Assembly (NCBI RefSeq): GCF_012927245.1
Contig: NZ_JABBGE010000014.1
Location: 145,991-209,990 of the forward strand
Direction of reading: 5' to 3'
DNA length: 64,000 bases
Source of the DNA: Streptomyces sp. R302
GTDB lineage: Bacteria > Actinomycetota > Actinomycetes > Streptomycetales > Streptomycetaceae
A model generated the notes under the pieces. The model made no database searches and was not told the DNA's origin. It was given only the letters and a program-made list of their open reading frames with translations. Each line of letters begins with the position of its first letter. The stretch's first letter is position 1. Positions 8,427 through 16,495 of this stretch are shown here, piece by piece. The position numbers and the translations under genes are program-made.

Positions 8427-9956
8427 TCAGTGGGCGACGCCGCAGGCCGGGGCGTCGGCTGCCGGGAGGGGGGCCGGGGCGCCGATCTGCGGGAGGCCGA
8501 GCAGGACGCCGGCCGGCTTGGCGGCGGCCGCGGCGGTGCGCTTCTCCCAGGCGTCGCCCGCGCGGGTGCGGCGGACGGCGGTGGTGGGGCCCTCGGCGAG
8601 GAGGTGGTGCGGGGCGGCGTAGGTGATCTCGACGGTCACCACGTCACCGGGGCGGACGTCCTCGTCGGGCTTGGTGAAGTGGACGAGCCGGTTGTCGGGG
8701 GCGCGGCCGGAGAGGCGGTGCGTGGCGCCGTCCTTGCGGCCCTCGCCCTCCGCGACCATGACCTCCAGGGTGCGGCCGACCTGCTTCTTGTTCTCGTCCC
8801 AGGAGATCTCCTCCTGGAGGGCGACCAGGCGCTCGTAGCGGGCCTGCACGACCTCCTTGGGGATCTGCCCCTCCATCTCGGCGGCGGGGGTCCCGGGGCG
8901 CTTGGAGTACTGGAAGGTGAAGGCGTTGGCGAAGCGGGCCTCGCGGACCACGTGCATGGTCTGCTCGAAGTCCTCCTCGGTCTCGCCGGGGAAGCCGACG
9001 ATGATGTCCGTGGAGATGGCGGCGTGCGGGATCGCGGCCCGGACCTTCTCGATGATCCCGAGGAAGCGCTCCTGGCGGTAGGAGCGGCGCATCGCCTTCA
9101 GCACGGTGTCCGAGCCGGACTGGAGCGGCATGTGCAGCTGCGGCATCACGTTGGGCGTCTCGGCCATCGCGGCGATGACGTCGTCGGTGAAGTCGCGCGG
9201 GTGCGGGGAGGTGAAGCGGACCCGCTCCAGGCCCTCGATGGCGCCGCAGGCGCGGAGCAGCTTGCCGAAGGCCTCGCGGTCGCCGAGGTCGGAACCGTAC
9301 GCGTTCACGTTCTGGCCGAGCAGGGTGATCTCGGAGACGCCCTCGGCGACGAGCGCCTCGATCTCGGCGAGGATGTCGCCGGGACGGCGGTCCTCCTCCT
9401 TGCCGCGCAGGGCGGGGACGATGCAGAAGGTGCAGGTGTTGTTGCAGCCGACCGAGATCGAGACCCAGGCCGCGTACGCCGACTCGCGGCGGGTCGGCAG
9501 GGTGGAGGGGAAGGCCTCCAGGGACTCGGCGATCTCGACCTGGGCCTCCTGCTGCACGCGGGCGCGCTCCAGGAGGACCGGCAGCTTGCCGATGTTGTGG
9601 GTGCCGAAGACGACGTCGACCCACGGGGCCCGCTGCACGATGGTGTCGCGGTCCTTCTGCGCCAGGCAGCCGCCGACGGCGATCTGCATGCCGGGGCGCG
9701 CGGTCTTCATCGGGGCGAGGTGGCCGAGGTTGCCGTACAGCTTGTTGTCGGCGTTCTCACGGACCGCGCAGGTGTTGAAGACGACGACGTCGGCGCCGTC
9801 CGCGTCCTTGGGCGCGCGGACGTAGCCCGCCTCCTCCAGCAGACCGGAGAGCCGTTCGGAGTCGTGGACGTTCATCTGACACCCGTAGGTGCGAATGTCG
9901 TAGGTCTTCGGTCCTTCGATGCCCACTGTGAGACTCCGGTCGCTGCTGCTGGTCAT
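8427..9956 (-). CDS. miaB: tRNA-2-methylthio-N6-dimethylallyladenosine synthase
   Basis: Radical-SAM methylthiotransferase that converts i6A-37 to ms2i6A-37 in tRNA. 509 residues. The N-terminal UPF0004 domain has its three cluster cysteines in YGCQMNVHD, FNTCAVRENA and GGCLAQKD. The radical-SAM CxxxCxxC is CNNTCTFC near residue 180. A C-terminal TRAM domain (VGRTLEVMVAEG to VTVEITYAAPH) binds RNA. The last 50 residues are an Ala/Pro-rich extension not needed for catalysis. The ATG at 9956 opens with MTSSSDRSL. Partner of MiaA encoded 1.8 kb downstream in the same orientation. Confidence 0.96.
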   Translation of the reverse strand: MTSSSDRSLTVGIEGPKTYDIRTYGCQMNVHDSERLSGLLEEAGYVRAPKDADGADVVVFNTCAVRENADNKLYGNLGHLAPMKTARPGMQIAVGGCLAQKDRDTIVQRAPWVDVVFGTHNIGKLPVLLERARVQQEAQVEIAESLEAFPSTLPTRRESAYAAWVSISVGCNNTCTFCIVPALRGKEEDRRPGDILAEIEALVAEGVSEITLLGQNVNAYGSDLGDREAFGKLLRACGAIEGLERVRFTSPHPRDFTDDVIAAMAETPNVMPQLHMPLQSGSDTVLKAMRRSYRQERFLGIIEKVRAAIPHAAISTDIIVGFPGETEEDFEQTMHVVREARFANAFTFQYSKRPGTPAAEMEGQIPKEVVQARYERLVALQEEISWDENKKQVGRTLEVMVAEGEGRKDGATHRLSGRAPDNRLVHFTKPDEDVRPGDVVTVEITYAAPHHLLAEGPTTAVRRTRAGDAWEKRTAAAAAKPAGVLLGLPQIGAPAPLPAADAPACGVAH

Positions 9957-10009
9957 GTTTCAAGGGTATGGAGTCTTCAAGAGTAGGCGGTCCGCCGTGG
10001 GCTCCGGGC

Positions 10010-10115
10010 CGGACGCCGGACTCCGGCCCGGAGCCCTGCTCGGTGTCCTGCCCGGAGCCCTGCTCGGTGTCCGGCCCGGCGTCCGGCCCGGCGTCCGGCC
10101 GGTGTCCGGATGTGA
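10010..10115. repeat. Mixed 24-bp and 12-bp tandem repeats
   Basis: Upstream of both miaB and the divergent AraC-type gene. Two copies of a 24-bp unit (CCCGGAGCCCTGCTCGGTGT...) are followed by about three copies of a 12-bp GGCCCGGCGTCC unit. They lie in the shared divergent promoter region, 55-155 bp from each start codon. Confidence 0.7.
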
Positions 10116-10164
10116 CAGGGAATCGTCATTGCCGTCATGGGGCGGGGCGGGCGAAGGTGGGGTC

Positions 10165-11202
10165 ATGTCCGAGACCACCCCCGCCACGGCCCCCGCGGTG
10201 CAGCCGGCGCACCCCGTGCACCGGGTCGTCGTCGCGGTCTTTCCCGACGTGGACCTCCTCGACGTCACCGGCCCCGCCGAGGTCTTCGCGCTGGCCAACC
10301 GGGAGACGGGCGGCGAGCGCTACCGGGTGCGGCTCGCCGCGCCCGGCGGTGCCGGGGAGGTGCGGACCTCGGCGGGGGTGCGGCTGCTCGCCGACCTCGG
10401 CTTCGACGAGGTCGGCGCGGACGTCGACACCCTGCTCGTGCCGGGGGCGGTGGACCCGGGCGAGAACGGCGGGGTCGTCGCCCGGCTGGACCCGGAGGTC
10501 GTGCGCTGGGTGCGGGAGACCGCGCCGCACGCCCGGCGGGTGGCGTCGGTCTGCGTCGGCGCGCACGTGCTCGCCGCGGCAGGCCTGCTCGACGGGAGGT
10601 CCGCGACGACCCACTGGTCGACGGCGGCGCAGCTGGCGGCCGACCACCCGGAGGTCTCCGTCGACCCCGATCCGATCTTCGTGCGGACGGACCGGGGGCG
10701 ACTGTGGACCGGGGCCGGGATCAGCGCCTGCCTCGACCTGTCCCTCGCCCTGGTGGCGGAGGACCTGGGCGAGGAGACCGCGCTCGCGGTGGCCCGGCAG
10801 CTCGTCATGTACCTGAAGCGGCAGGGCGGCCAGAGCCAGTTCTCGGTGCCGCTGAGCCGTCCGGCGGCCGGCCGGCGCGACATCGACGAGCTGCGGCTCT
10901 GGATCGCCGACCACCTCGACGAGGACCTGTCGGCGGAGCGGCTCGCCGGCCGGATGTGCCTGAGCGAGCGGCACTTCGCCCGGGTCTTCGCGCAGGAGAC
11001 GGGGTCGAGCCCCGCCGCCTACGTGGAGGCGGCCAGGATCGAGGTGGCCCGGCGCCATCTGGAGACCTCGGACGCGCCGCTCGCCGAGGTGGCGGCGCGG
11101 GCGGGGCTCGGCTCGGTGGAGACCCTGCACCGGGCCTTCCGCCGGCAGCTCGCGACGACGCCGGCGGCGTACCGGCGGCGCTTCCGCACCGGGGCCGACT
11201 GA
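10165..11202 (+). CDS. GlxA-type regulator: DJ-1/PfpI domain fused to AraC HTH
   Basis: A 345-residue transcription factor. Residues 20-190 form a DJ-1/PfpI (GATase1-like) domain with VVVAVFPDVDLLDVTGPAEVF and the nucleophile-elbow SVCVGAHVLAAAGLLDG. The C-terminal 100 residues are a two-helix-turn-helix AraC/XylS domain (LAGRMCLSERHFARVFAQET; LAEVAARAGLGSVETLHRAF). AGGTGGGG lies 5 nt before the ATG at 10165. The next gene on the same strand is an isochorismatase-like hydrolase; such regulators often control an adjacent hydrolase, which is the likely target here. The upstream region holds tandem repeats. The effector is unknown. Confidence 0.9.
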   Translation: MSETTPATAPAVQPAHPVHRVVVAVFPDVDLLDVTGPAEVFALANRETGGERYRVRLAAPGGAGEVRTSAGVRLLADLGFDEVGADVDTLLVPGAVDPGENGGVVARLDPEVVRWVRETAPHARRVASVCVGAHVLAAAGLLDGRSATTHWSTAAQLAADHPEVSVDPDPIFVRTDRGRLWTGAGISACLDLSLALVAEDLGEETALAVARQLVMYLKRQGGQSQFSVPLSRPAAGRRDIDELRLWIADHLDEDLSAERLAGRMCLSERHFARVFAQETGSSPAAYVEAARIEVARRHLETSDAPLAEVAARAGLGSVETLHRAFRRQLATTPAAYRRRFRTGAD

Positions 11203-11221
11203 CGACCCCGCCCCCCGCACA

Positions 11222-11290
11222 TTCCCCGTTTCCCGTTCCCCGTTTCCCGTTCCCCATTTCCCGTTCCCCGTTTCCGTTCCCCGTCCCCCG
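11222..11290. repeat. 14-bp pyrimidine-rich tandem repeat
   Basis: About four and a half copies of TTTCCCGTTCCCCG, almost wholly pyrimidine on the plus strand, between the AraC-type regulator and the hydrolase. Strand asymmetry of this kind can favour triplex or slipped structures and copy-number change. The remainder of the 145-bp gap holds the hydrolase leader. Confidence 0.85.
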
Positions 11291-11347
11291 CCGTGGGCGG
11301 CTCCGTCGCGCCCGTACGGCATCCGATTTCATAGTAAAGGTTCCGAA

Positions 11348-11968
11348 ATGAGCATCACTCCGTCCGCCTCCCTCCGTTCCCTCTCCGGTCTGGGCGACGA
11401 GCCGGCCCGGCTCGCCGAGGCGGCGCTCGTCCTCATCGACGTCCAGAACACCTACCGCTCCGGCGTCATGGCCCTCGAAGGCGCCGAGGAGGCCGTCGCC
11501 GAGGCGGCGCGACTCCTGGCCCGGGCCCGGGCGGCCGGCACCCCGGTCGTGCACATCCAGCACGACAGCGGCGAGGGCTCCCCGTACGACCTCACGGCGC
11601 CGGTCGGCGCGACCTGCGACGAGGTGGCCCCGGCCGAGGGCGAGCCGGTCGTGGTGAAGAACTTCCCGAACGCCTTCCACGCCACCGACCTGGAGAAGGT
11701 CCTGACGGGCCTCGGCTTCGCGGCCGGCGAGGGGAAGGAGCTGGTGCTCGCCGGGTTCATGACGCACATGTGCGTCAACTACACGGCCCAGGCGGCCTTC
11801 AACCTCGGCTACCGGCCGACCGTGGTCGCCGAGGCGACCGCCACCCGCGCCCTCGCCGCCCCGGACGGGACGGTCGTGCCCGCGGCCGAGCTGAAGCGGG
11901 CCGCGCTGACCGGGCTGACGGACGTCTTCGCGGTCGTGGTGCCGACGGCGGCGGACCTGCGGGCCTGA
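11348..11968 (+). CDS. Isochorismatase-like (cysteine) hydrolase
   Basis: A 206-residue cysteine hydrolase of the isochorismatase/nicotinamidase superfamily. The catalytic triad is readable: Asp in VLIDVQNTY, Lys in VVVKNFPNAF, and Cys in FMTHMCVNYTAQAA with the conserved cis-peptide region before it. The cap region and length fit small amidohydrolases; the substrate (nicotinamide, an N-carbamoyl amide or other) is not predictable. AAAGG lies 6 nt before the ATG. It follows the GlxA-type regulator, which probably controls it, and ends just ahead of a strong terminator. Confidence 0.88.
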   Translation: MSITPSASLRSLSGLGDEPARLAEAALVLIDVQNTYRSGVMALEGAEEAVAEAARLLARARAAGTPVVHIQHDSGEGSPYDLTAPVGATCDEVAPAEGEPVVVKNFPNAFHATDLEKVLTGLGFAAGEGKELVLAGFMTHMCVNYTAQAAFNLGYRPTVVAEATATRALAAPDGTVVPAAELKRAALTGLTDVFAVVVPTAADLRA

Positions 11969-12030
11969 GCCGGCCGGACCAGGACGGACCCGGCCGGACC
12001 AGGACGCCCCTGCGGGCCCGATCCGGACCC

Positions 12031-12062
12031 CGACGCCCCTGCGGTTTTCCGCAGGGGCGTCG
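12031..12062 (+). terminator. Hairpin terminator after the isochorismatase-like gene
   Basis: A perfect 14-bp stem (CGACGCCCCTGCGG with its complement) and a TTTT loop, 63 bp after the hydrolase stop. No U-tract follows. The sequence GACGCCCCTGCGG also occurs just upstream (12004-12016), so an alternative weaker pairing exists. Confidence 0.85.
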
Positions 12063-12099
12063 GGCGGGAACGCGCATACCGGCTCCGAGCTGCGGTTTC

Positions 12100-12145
12100 T
12101 AGCGTGGGAAGGGTCGTCGGGCGAGCACGTCGGACGACCCTTCCC
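12100..12145 (+). promoter_or_regulatory. Promoter -10 and leader hairpin of the dedA-like gene
   Basis: TAGCGT at 12100-12105 is a plausible -10. Directly after it lies a perfect 13-bp inverted repeat, GGGAAGGGTCGTC at 12106-12118 with its complement at 12133-12145 and a 14-nt loop, ending 18 nt before the start codon. If transcription starts near 12112, part of the stem would be in the 5' leader; alternatively the palindrome is a DNA operator covering the start site. Confidence 0.55.
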
Positions 12146-12163
12146 CGTGACCCTGGAGGGCTC

Positions 12164-12850
12164 ATGACACCGCTCACGACCGTTCTCGCCCAGGAGCCCG
12201 CGGGCGGCCCCGCGGGCGGCCCGGCCGACGGCGTCGCCGGCTGGGCCGCCGGTCTCGTCGACACCCTCGGCGGGCCGGGCGCGGGCTTCGCCATCGCGCT
12301 GGAGAACCTCTTCCCGCCGCTGCCGAGCGAGGTGATCCTCCCGCTGACCGGCTTCGCCGCCGGGCAGGGCGTGCTGAGCCTCGCCTCGGCCCTCTTCTGG
12401 ACGACGCTGGGCTCGGTGGTGGGCGCGCTCGCCCTCTACGGGATCGGCGCCCTCTTCGGCCGGGAGAGGATGCACGCGCTGTGGGCGCGGCTGCCGCTCG
12501 TGAAGGTCGCGGACCTGGAGCGGACCGAGGCGTGGTTCCGGCGGCACGGCACGAAGGCGGTGCTCCTCGGCCGGATGGTGCCGATCTTCCGCAGCCTGAT
12601 CTCGGTGCCGGCCGGGGTGGAGCGGATGCCGGTCCCCCTCTTCCTCCTGCTGACCACCGTCGGCAGCCTCGCCTGGAACAGCGTCCTGGTCCTCGCCGGC
12701 TACGCCCTCGGCGACCGCTGGGAGTTGGTCGAGGCGTACGTGGGCGTGGCCTCCAAGGCCGTCCTCGCCCTCGTCCTCGCGGCGGCCGTCGCCTGGCTCG
12801 TCGTACGGCTCCGGGGGCGCGGGGCGGAGCCTCGTCACCGTCGCGCCTAG
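12164..12850 (+). CDS. DedA-family membrane protein
   Basis: A 228-residue DedA/SNARE-associated (VTT) family integral membrane protein, linked in other bacteria to lipid-carrier flipping and membrane homeostasis. The family motifs are FAIALENLFPPLPSEVILPLTGF near residue 45 and FRRHGTKAVLLGRMVPIFRSLISVPAG near 125, the latter with the conserved arginine in GRMVP. Four to five membrane segments follow the usual pattern. CTGGAGGG lies 3 nt before the ATG at 12164. A leader hairpin precedes it, and the histidine kinase gene starts 10 bp downstream, so the three genes could form one transcript. Confidence 0.9.
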   Translation: MTPLTTVLAQEPAGGPAGGPADGVAGWAAGLVDTLGGPGAGFAIALENLFPPLPSEVILPLTGFAAGQGVLSLASALFWTTLGSVVGALALYGIGALFGRERMHALWARLPLVKVADLERTEAWFRRHGTKAVLLGRMVPIFRSLISVPAGVERMPVPLFLLLTTVGSLAWNSVLVLAGYALGDRWELVEAYVGVASKAVLALVLAAAVAWLVVRLRGRGAEPRHRRA

Positions 12851-12860
12851 GGTGGGTCGG

Positions 12861-14039
12861 GTGATCGGGGGCGAGGGATCGAGGGCCGCTCGGGCGGTGG
12901 GGGTCGCGGCCGGCTGTGCGTCGGCGGTGCCGGGGGTGCTGTACCTGGTGGGGGCCGGGGTGCCGCTCGGCGGCTTCCTGTTGTGGCCGCGCACGCGCGC
13001 GTACGTCCTCCGGATCCTGACGTGCGGCGCCCGGCCGCTGGTGGAACTGGAGCGGAGGCGGCGGGAGCGCTTCTTCGGCGACCGGTTCCCGGAGGCGGAC
13101 TTCCCGGAGGCGTACGTCCCGGAGGCGTACGAGGGTGAGGGCGGCCCCCTGCGGTATCTGGCCGCCCGGTCCGCGACGGGGCTCGTGTGCGGGATCGTGC
13201 TGGCGCTGCTCGGGTTCGGCGTGGTGCTCGCGGTGCTGCTGGCCGGCGGTGTGGCGCGCGGGACGATCGGGGCGGCGGAGCTGCTGACGCAGCTGGTCCT
13301 CGGGGGTGTCCTGCTGTTCCTGGGCCTCCAGGGGCTGTTCGCGCTGACCGCGCTCGACGCCCGTCTCGCCCGGGAGTGCTTCGGGCCGTCGGAGCGGGAG
13401 CTGATGCGCCGCCGGATCGAGGAGCTGTCGCTGAGCCGGGCCGCCGTCGTGGGGGCCGTGGACGCGGAGCGGCGGCGGATCGAGCGGGACCTCCACGACG
13501 GGGTCCAGCAGCGGCTCGTGGCGCTCGCCATGCTGATCGGGCGGGCCCGCAGGAGCGGCGGGCGGGACCCGGAGCGGGCGGCCGGACTCCTCGGCCAGGC
13601 GCACCGGGAGGCCCAGGAGGTGCTGGCCGAACTCCGCGAGGTGGCCTGGCGGGTGTACCCGTCGGCACTCGACAGCCTCGGCCTGGAGGAGGCGCTCGGC
13701 GGCGTCGCGCAGCGGTGCGCGCTGCCGCTGCGGATCGCGTACGAGGTGACGGGCCCGCTCCCCCGACCGGTGGAGACGGCGGCGTACTTCGTCGTCTCCG
13801 AGGCCGTCACCAACGCGGCCAAGCACTCCGCCGCCTCGGCCGTCTCGGTGCGGGTCGCGGGGGCACCCGGCGGCCCGCTGACCGTGCGGGTCGAGGACGA
13901 CGGCCGGGGCGGCGCGGATCCGGCGGGCGGCGGCCTGACCGGGCTGCGCGGGCGGGTCGCCGCGCTCGACGGCGTCCTGCGCATCGACAGCCCCCTCGGG
14001 GGACCCACCACCATCGTCGCGGAGCTGCCGTGCGTGTGA
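12861..14039 (+). CDS. NarL-type sensor histidine kinase
   Basis: A 392-residue kinase of the HisKA_3 class. The N-terminus has a first hydrophobic region (about residues 10-35), then a charged stretch with repeated PEA motifs (EADFPEAYVPEAY), and two more membrane helices (about 95-165). The phospho-acceptor histidine is in RRRIERDLHDGVQQRLVAL, and the ATPase domain shows SEAVTNAAKHS and VEDDGRGG. I use the GTG at 12861: TAGGGT at 12848-12853 overlaps the dedA-like stop codon and ends 7 nt before this GTG. A GTG at 12852 is the alternative. The response-regulator gene overlaps its 3' end by 10 nt, a firm sign of pairing. Signal unknown. Confidence 0.88.
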   Translation: MIGGEGSRAARAVGVAAGCASAVPGVLYLVGAGVPLGGFLLWPRTRAYVLRILTCGARPLVELERRRRERFFGDRFPEADFPEAYVPEAYEGEGGPLRYLAARSATGLVCGIVLALLGFGVVLAVLLAGGVARGTIGAAELLTQLVLGGVLLFLGLQGLFALTALDARLARECFGPSERELMRRRIEELSLSRAAVVGAVDAERRRIERDLHDGVQQRLVALAMLIGRARRSGGRDPERAAGLLGQAHREAQEVLAELREVAWRVYPSALDSLGLEEALGGVAQRCALPLRIAYEVTGPLPRPVETAAYFVVSEAVTNAAKHSAASAVSVRVAGAPGGPLTVRVEDDGRGGADPAGGGLTGLRGRVAALDGVLRIDSPLGGPTTIVAELPCV

Positions 14040-14674
14040 TCCTGGCCGAGGACTCGACCCTGCTGCGGGAGGGCCTGTCCCGCCTGCTCGCGGAGGAGGG
14101 GCACGAGGTCGTCGGGGCGTTCGGCGACGCGGTGACGCTGCTCGCCGAGACGGAGGCGCTCCGGCCCGACGTGGTCGTCGTGGACATCCGGATGCCCCCG
14201 ACCCACACCGACGAGGGACTGCGGGCGGCCGTCGCGATCCGCGAGCGGCTGCCCGGGACGGGCGTCCTGGTCCTCTCGCAGCACGTCGAGCGCAGTTACG
14301 CGGCCCGGCTGCTCGCCGCCGGCGCGGAGCGGGTCGGCTATCTGCTGAAGGACCGGGTGGCGCAGGTCGAGGAGTTCCTCGACGCGCTGGAGCGGGTCCA
14401 CGCGGGCGGGGCGGCGATCGACCCGGAGGTCGTACGGCAGCTGGTGGTGCGCAGCGCGCACGCCGATCCGCTGGCCCGGCTGACCCCGCGCGAGCGGGAG
14501 GTGCTCCAGGTGCTCGCGGAGGGGTACACGAACACGGCGATCGCCCGCCGGCTGCACCTGTCGCTGAGCGCGGTGGAGAAGCACCTCAACGCGGTCTTCG
14601 ACAAGCTGGAACTGCGCGGGACCGAGGGCCACAGCCCCCGGATCCTCGCGGTCCTGCGCTATCTGGAGGCGTGA
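14030..14674 (+). CDS. NarL/LuxR-type response regulator
   Basis: A 214-residue regulator with an N-terminal receiver domain (VILAEDSTLLREGL; phospho-acceptor Asp in VVVVDIRMPPTHTDEG; Lys in GYLLKDRV) and a C-terminal LuxR helix-turn-helix (LTPREREVLQVLAEGYTNTAIARRLHLSLSAVEKHL). The PPTHTDEGL insertion after the aspartate is typical of one actinobacterial subgroup. Starts at a GTG inside the last codons of the kinase gene, so translation is coupled. Its stop codon lies in the first copy of a 15-bp triplicate repeat shared with the convergent gene. Confidence 0.92.
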   Translation: MRVILAEDSTLLREGLSRLLAEEGHEVVGAFGDAVTLLAETEALRPDVVVVDIRMPPTHTDEGLRAAVAIRERLPGTGVLVLSQHVERSYAARLLAAGAERVGYLLKDRVAQVEEFLDALERVHAGGAAIDPEVVRQLVVRSAHADPLARLTPREREVLQVLAEGYTNTAIARRLHLSLSAVEKHLNAVFDKLELRGTEGHSPRILAVLRYLEA

Positions 14675-14715
14675 ACCTCAGAGGTGTGAACCTCAGCGGT
14701 GTGAACCTCAGCGGG
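14671..14715. repeat. 15-bp x3 tandem repeat spanning two convergent stop codons
   Basis: Three consecutive units: GTGAACCTCAGAGGT, GTGAACCTCAGCGGT and GTGAACCTCAGCGGG. The plus-strand regulator ends at the TGA in copy 1 (14672-14674) and the minus-strand kinase-like gene ends at the TGA complementary to TCA in copy 3 (14708-14710). Unit length is a multiple of three, so every copy keeps both stops in frame. Confidence 0.95.
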
Positions 14716-15892
14716 TGGCCCCGGTGAGGAGGGCGTGCAGCCGGACGAGGGTCCGCTCGTCGCCGAAGCCGCCCGCCTTGATGACGACCGGGACGCGGGG
14801 CACGCCGGCCGGCCCGGCCAGGGTGCCGCGGGCGATGCCGGGCTCGGGTTCGTCGTGGAGGTCGATGCCGTACGCGCCGAGCGCGCGCAGCACCGCCTCG
14901 GCGGTCTCCCCGCCGGTGAGCACGAGCCCGTCGAAGGGCGCGCGGGCGGCGAGCGCCGCCACGGACACGGCGAGCTCCCGGGTCAGCTCCGCCGGGTCCA
15001 CCCGCCGTTCGTGCGGCGTGTGGATGATCCGTACGAGGGCGTCGGCGGCCGCCGACAGCGGCTCGGCGGCGACGGCCGCGACCGCGCCCGGCCGGGCGGC
15101 CAGCAGCGCGAGCTGCCGGCGGGTGGCGGGGTTGGCGCTGCCGACCGCGACCAAGGGGCGTACGGCGGGCGGGAGTTCCACCGCGTCCGCGTCCGCATCG
15201 CCGCCGGGCCGCGTGTGGTGCCGGGCGAGGGCGGCGGCGAGCCCCGGGGAGCCGACCCACAGGACGGACCGGTGGTCGGGGACGGCGGCGACGATCCGGT
15301 CGAGGTCGGCGTCGGTGGCCGCGGAGCAGACGAACAGCCCGCCGGAAGGGACGGGTTCGGCTTCGGCGAGGAGCTCCGGGCGGGCCGCGTCGACGGTGAC
15401 GGCGTCCGGGAGGAGGCGGGTGAGGTCGGCGGTGCGGACGGGGTGCGCGGGGTCACGGGCGAACTCGCTCTCGTCCACGCGGACTCCGCGGACGTACTGC
15501 ACGCCGTCGCGGGTGGTCCGCCCCTCGGCCGGGAACGCGGGCGCGACGACGACGGCGCGCCGCCCCGAGCCCTCCCGCGCGGCGCGGATCTCGGCGGCCA
15601 CATGGCCCCGGAGGGTCGAGTCGACGGTCTTGAGCAGCAGCCCCGCCCCGGACAGCGCACGGGCCGCCTCGCGCGTACGGGCCTCGGCCCCGGCCTCGTC
15701 GAGGAGCCGGCTGCCGAGGTCGACGGCGAGCACCCCGTCCTCCTGCCCGTGCCCGGCGAGCGGGCTGCCGGAGAGGAGGACCCGCGCCGGGTGGCCGCCC
15801 CGGCGGAACGGCGCCGCCCCGTCCCCCGCGCTGGTCAGGTCGTCGGCGAGGACGGCGACGCGGGGCGGGGTGACGGGCGGGGCGGAGTACAT
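14708..15892 (-). CDS. Four-carbon acid sugar kinase family (DUF1537/YgbK-like)
   Basis: A 394-residue member of the four-carbon acid sugar kinase family, which phosphorylates sugar acids such as erythronate or threonate. The N-terminal signature VAVLADDLTSAGDGAAPFRR and LLLKTVDSTLRGHVAAEI are intact, as is the C-terminal nucleotide-binding GLVLTGGETAEAVLRALG and the ending VIKAGGFGDE. The start at ATG 15892 follows GGGAG by 8 nt. The frame stays open upstream for 92 more codons through a collagen-like Gly-X-Y repeat; I regard this as repeat DNA, not protein (see the findings). No partner aldolase or dehydrogenase of a tetronate pathway is nearby, so the gene stands alone and the substrate is unknown. 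Confidence 0.87.
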   Translation of the reverse strand: MYSAPPVTPPRVAVLADDLTSAGDGAAPFRRGGHPARVLLSGSPLAGHGQEDGVLAVDLGSRLLDEAGAEARTREAARALSGAGLLLKTVDSTLRGHVAAEIRAAREGSGRRAVVVAPAFPAEGRTTRDGVQYVRGVRVDESEFARDPAHPVRTADLTRLLPDAVTVDAARPELLAEAEPVPSGGLFVCSAATDADLDRIVAAVPDHRSVLWVGSPGLAAALARHHTRPGGDADADAVELPPAVRPLVAVGSANPATRRQLALLAARPGAVAAVAAEPLSAAADALVRIIHTPHERRVDPAELTRELAVSVAALAARAPFDGLVLTGGETAEAVLRALGAYGIDLHDEPEPGIARGTLAGPAGVPRVPVVIKAGGFGDERTLVRLHALLTGATR

Positions 15893-15936
15893 CGACGGCT
15901 CCCTGGGGTCGGTCGTACGGTCTCGGGCGGGGCGCG

Positions 15937-16174
15937 TACCAGCAGGACCAGCAGGACCACCGAGGCCACGGGGGCCACGGGGGCCTCCGGGACCATCGGG
16001 GACACAGGGACCTCCGGGGCCTCCAAGGCCACTGGGGCCACCGAGGCCACTATGCCCACTGGGGCCACAGGGGCCACAGGGGCCTCCGGGACTACCAGGA
16101 CCGCCAGGACCACCGGGCACCGGGCACCGGGCACCGGGCACCGAAGCCACCAGGACCACCAGAACCACCAGGCG
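15937..16174. repeat. 9-bp minisatellite, collagen-like on both strands
   Basis: A 603-bp gap (15893-16495) separates the DUF1537 gene from the TAXI gene. About 240 bp of it is a degenerate 9-bp tandem repeat built from GGGGCCACN/GGGGCCTCC units, with an embedded 7-bp GGGCACC x4 run near 16110-16142. Conceptual translation gives Gly-Pro-rich Gly-X-Y patterns on both strands. The rest of the gap (16175-16495) shows no gene or strong structure apart from the TAXI promoter. Confidence 0.9.
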
Positions 16175-16495
16175 ATGCGCACCGCCCCCACCCTCGCCCG
16201 CGTCGGCCCACTCAGTCCAGCGGCCACCGGACGGCGGGAAGGTGCGCCCGGCGGGAGCCAGGGGCGGGCAGAGGGGACTGCCCTCAAGATCACCGGGCGC
16301 CTCCCGACGCTAACCGCACGGACCCCGGCACCACGACAGGACACACGGCGGGAGCGCGCCGCCGGGACCCGCTCACCGCTTCGGCGCAGCGCGTACGGCC
16401 CGCGCCCGGCGCGTACGGCGGCGCAGCGGACATCACAGCCGCCCGGGCCCCGCCGCCCTGGCCAGGGGCCTCGGCCACCTGGCAGGATCGACGGC

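Noticed and set aside
15893..16168. Collagen-like N-terminal domain as real protein
   Set aside because: Gly-X-Y appears on both strands as a by-product of a GC-rich 9-bp repeat, and a good ribosome site serves the downstream ATG. Kept as a finding but not as CDS.
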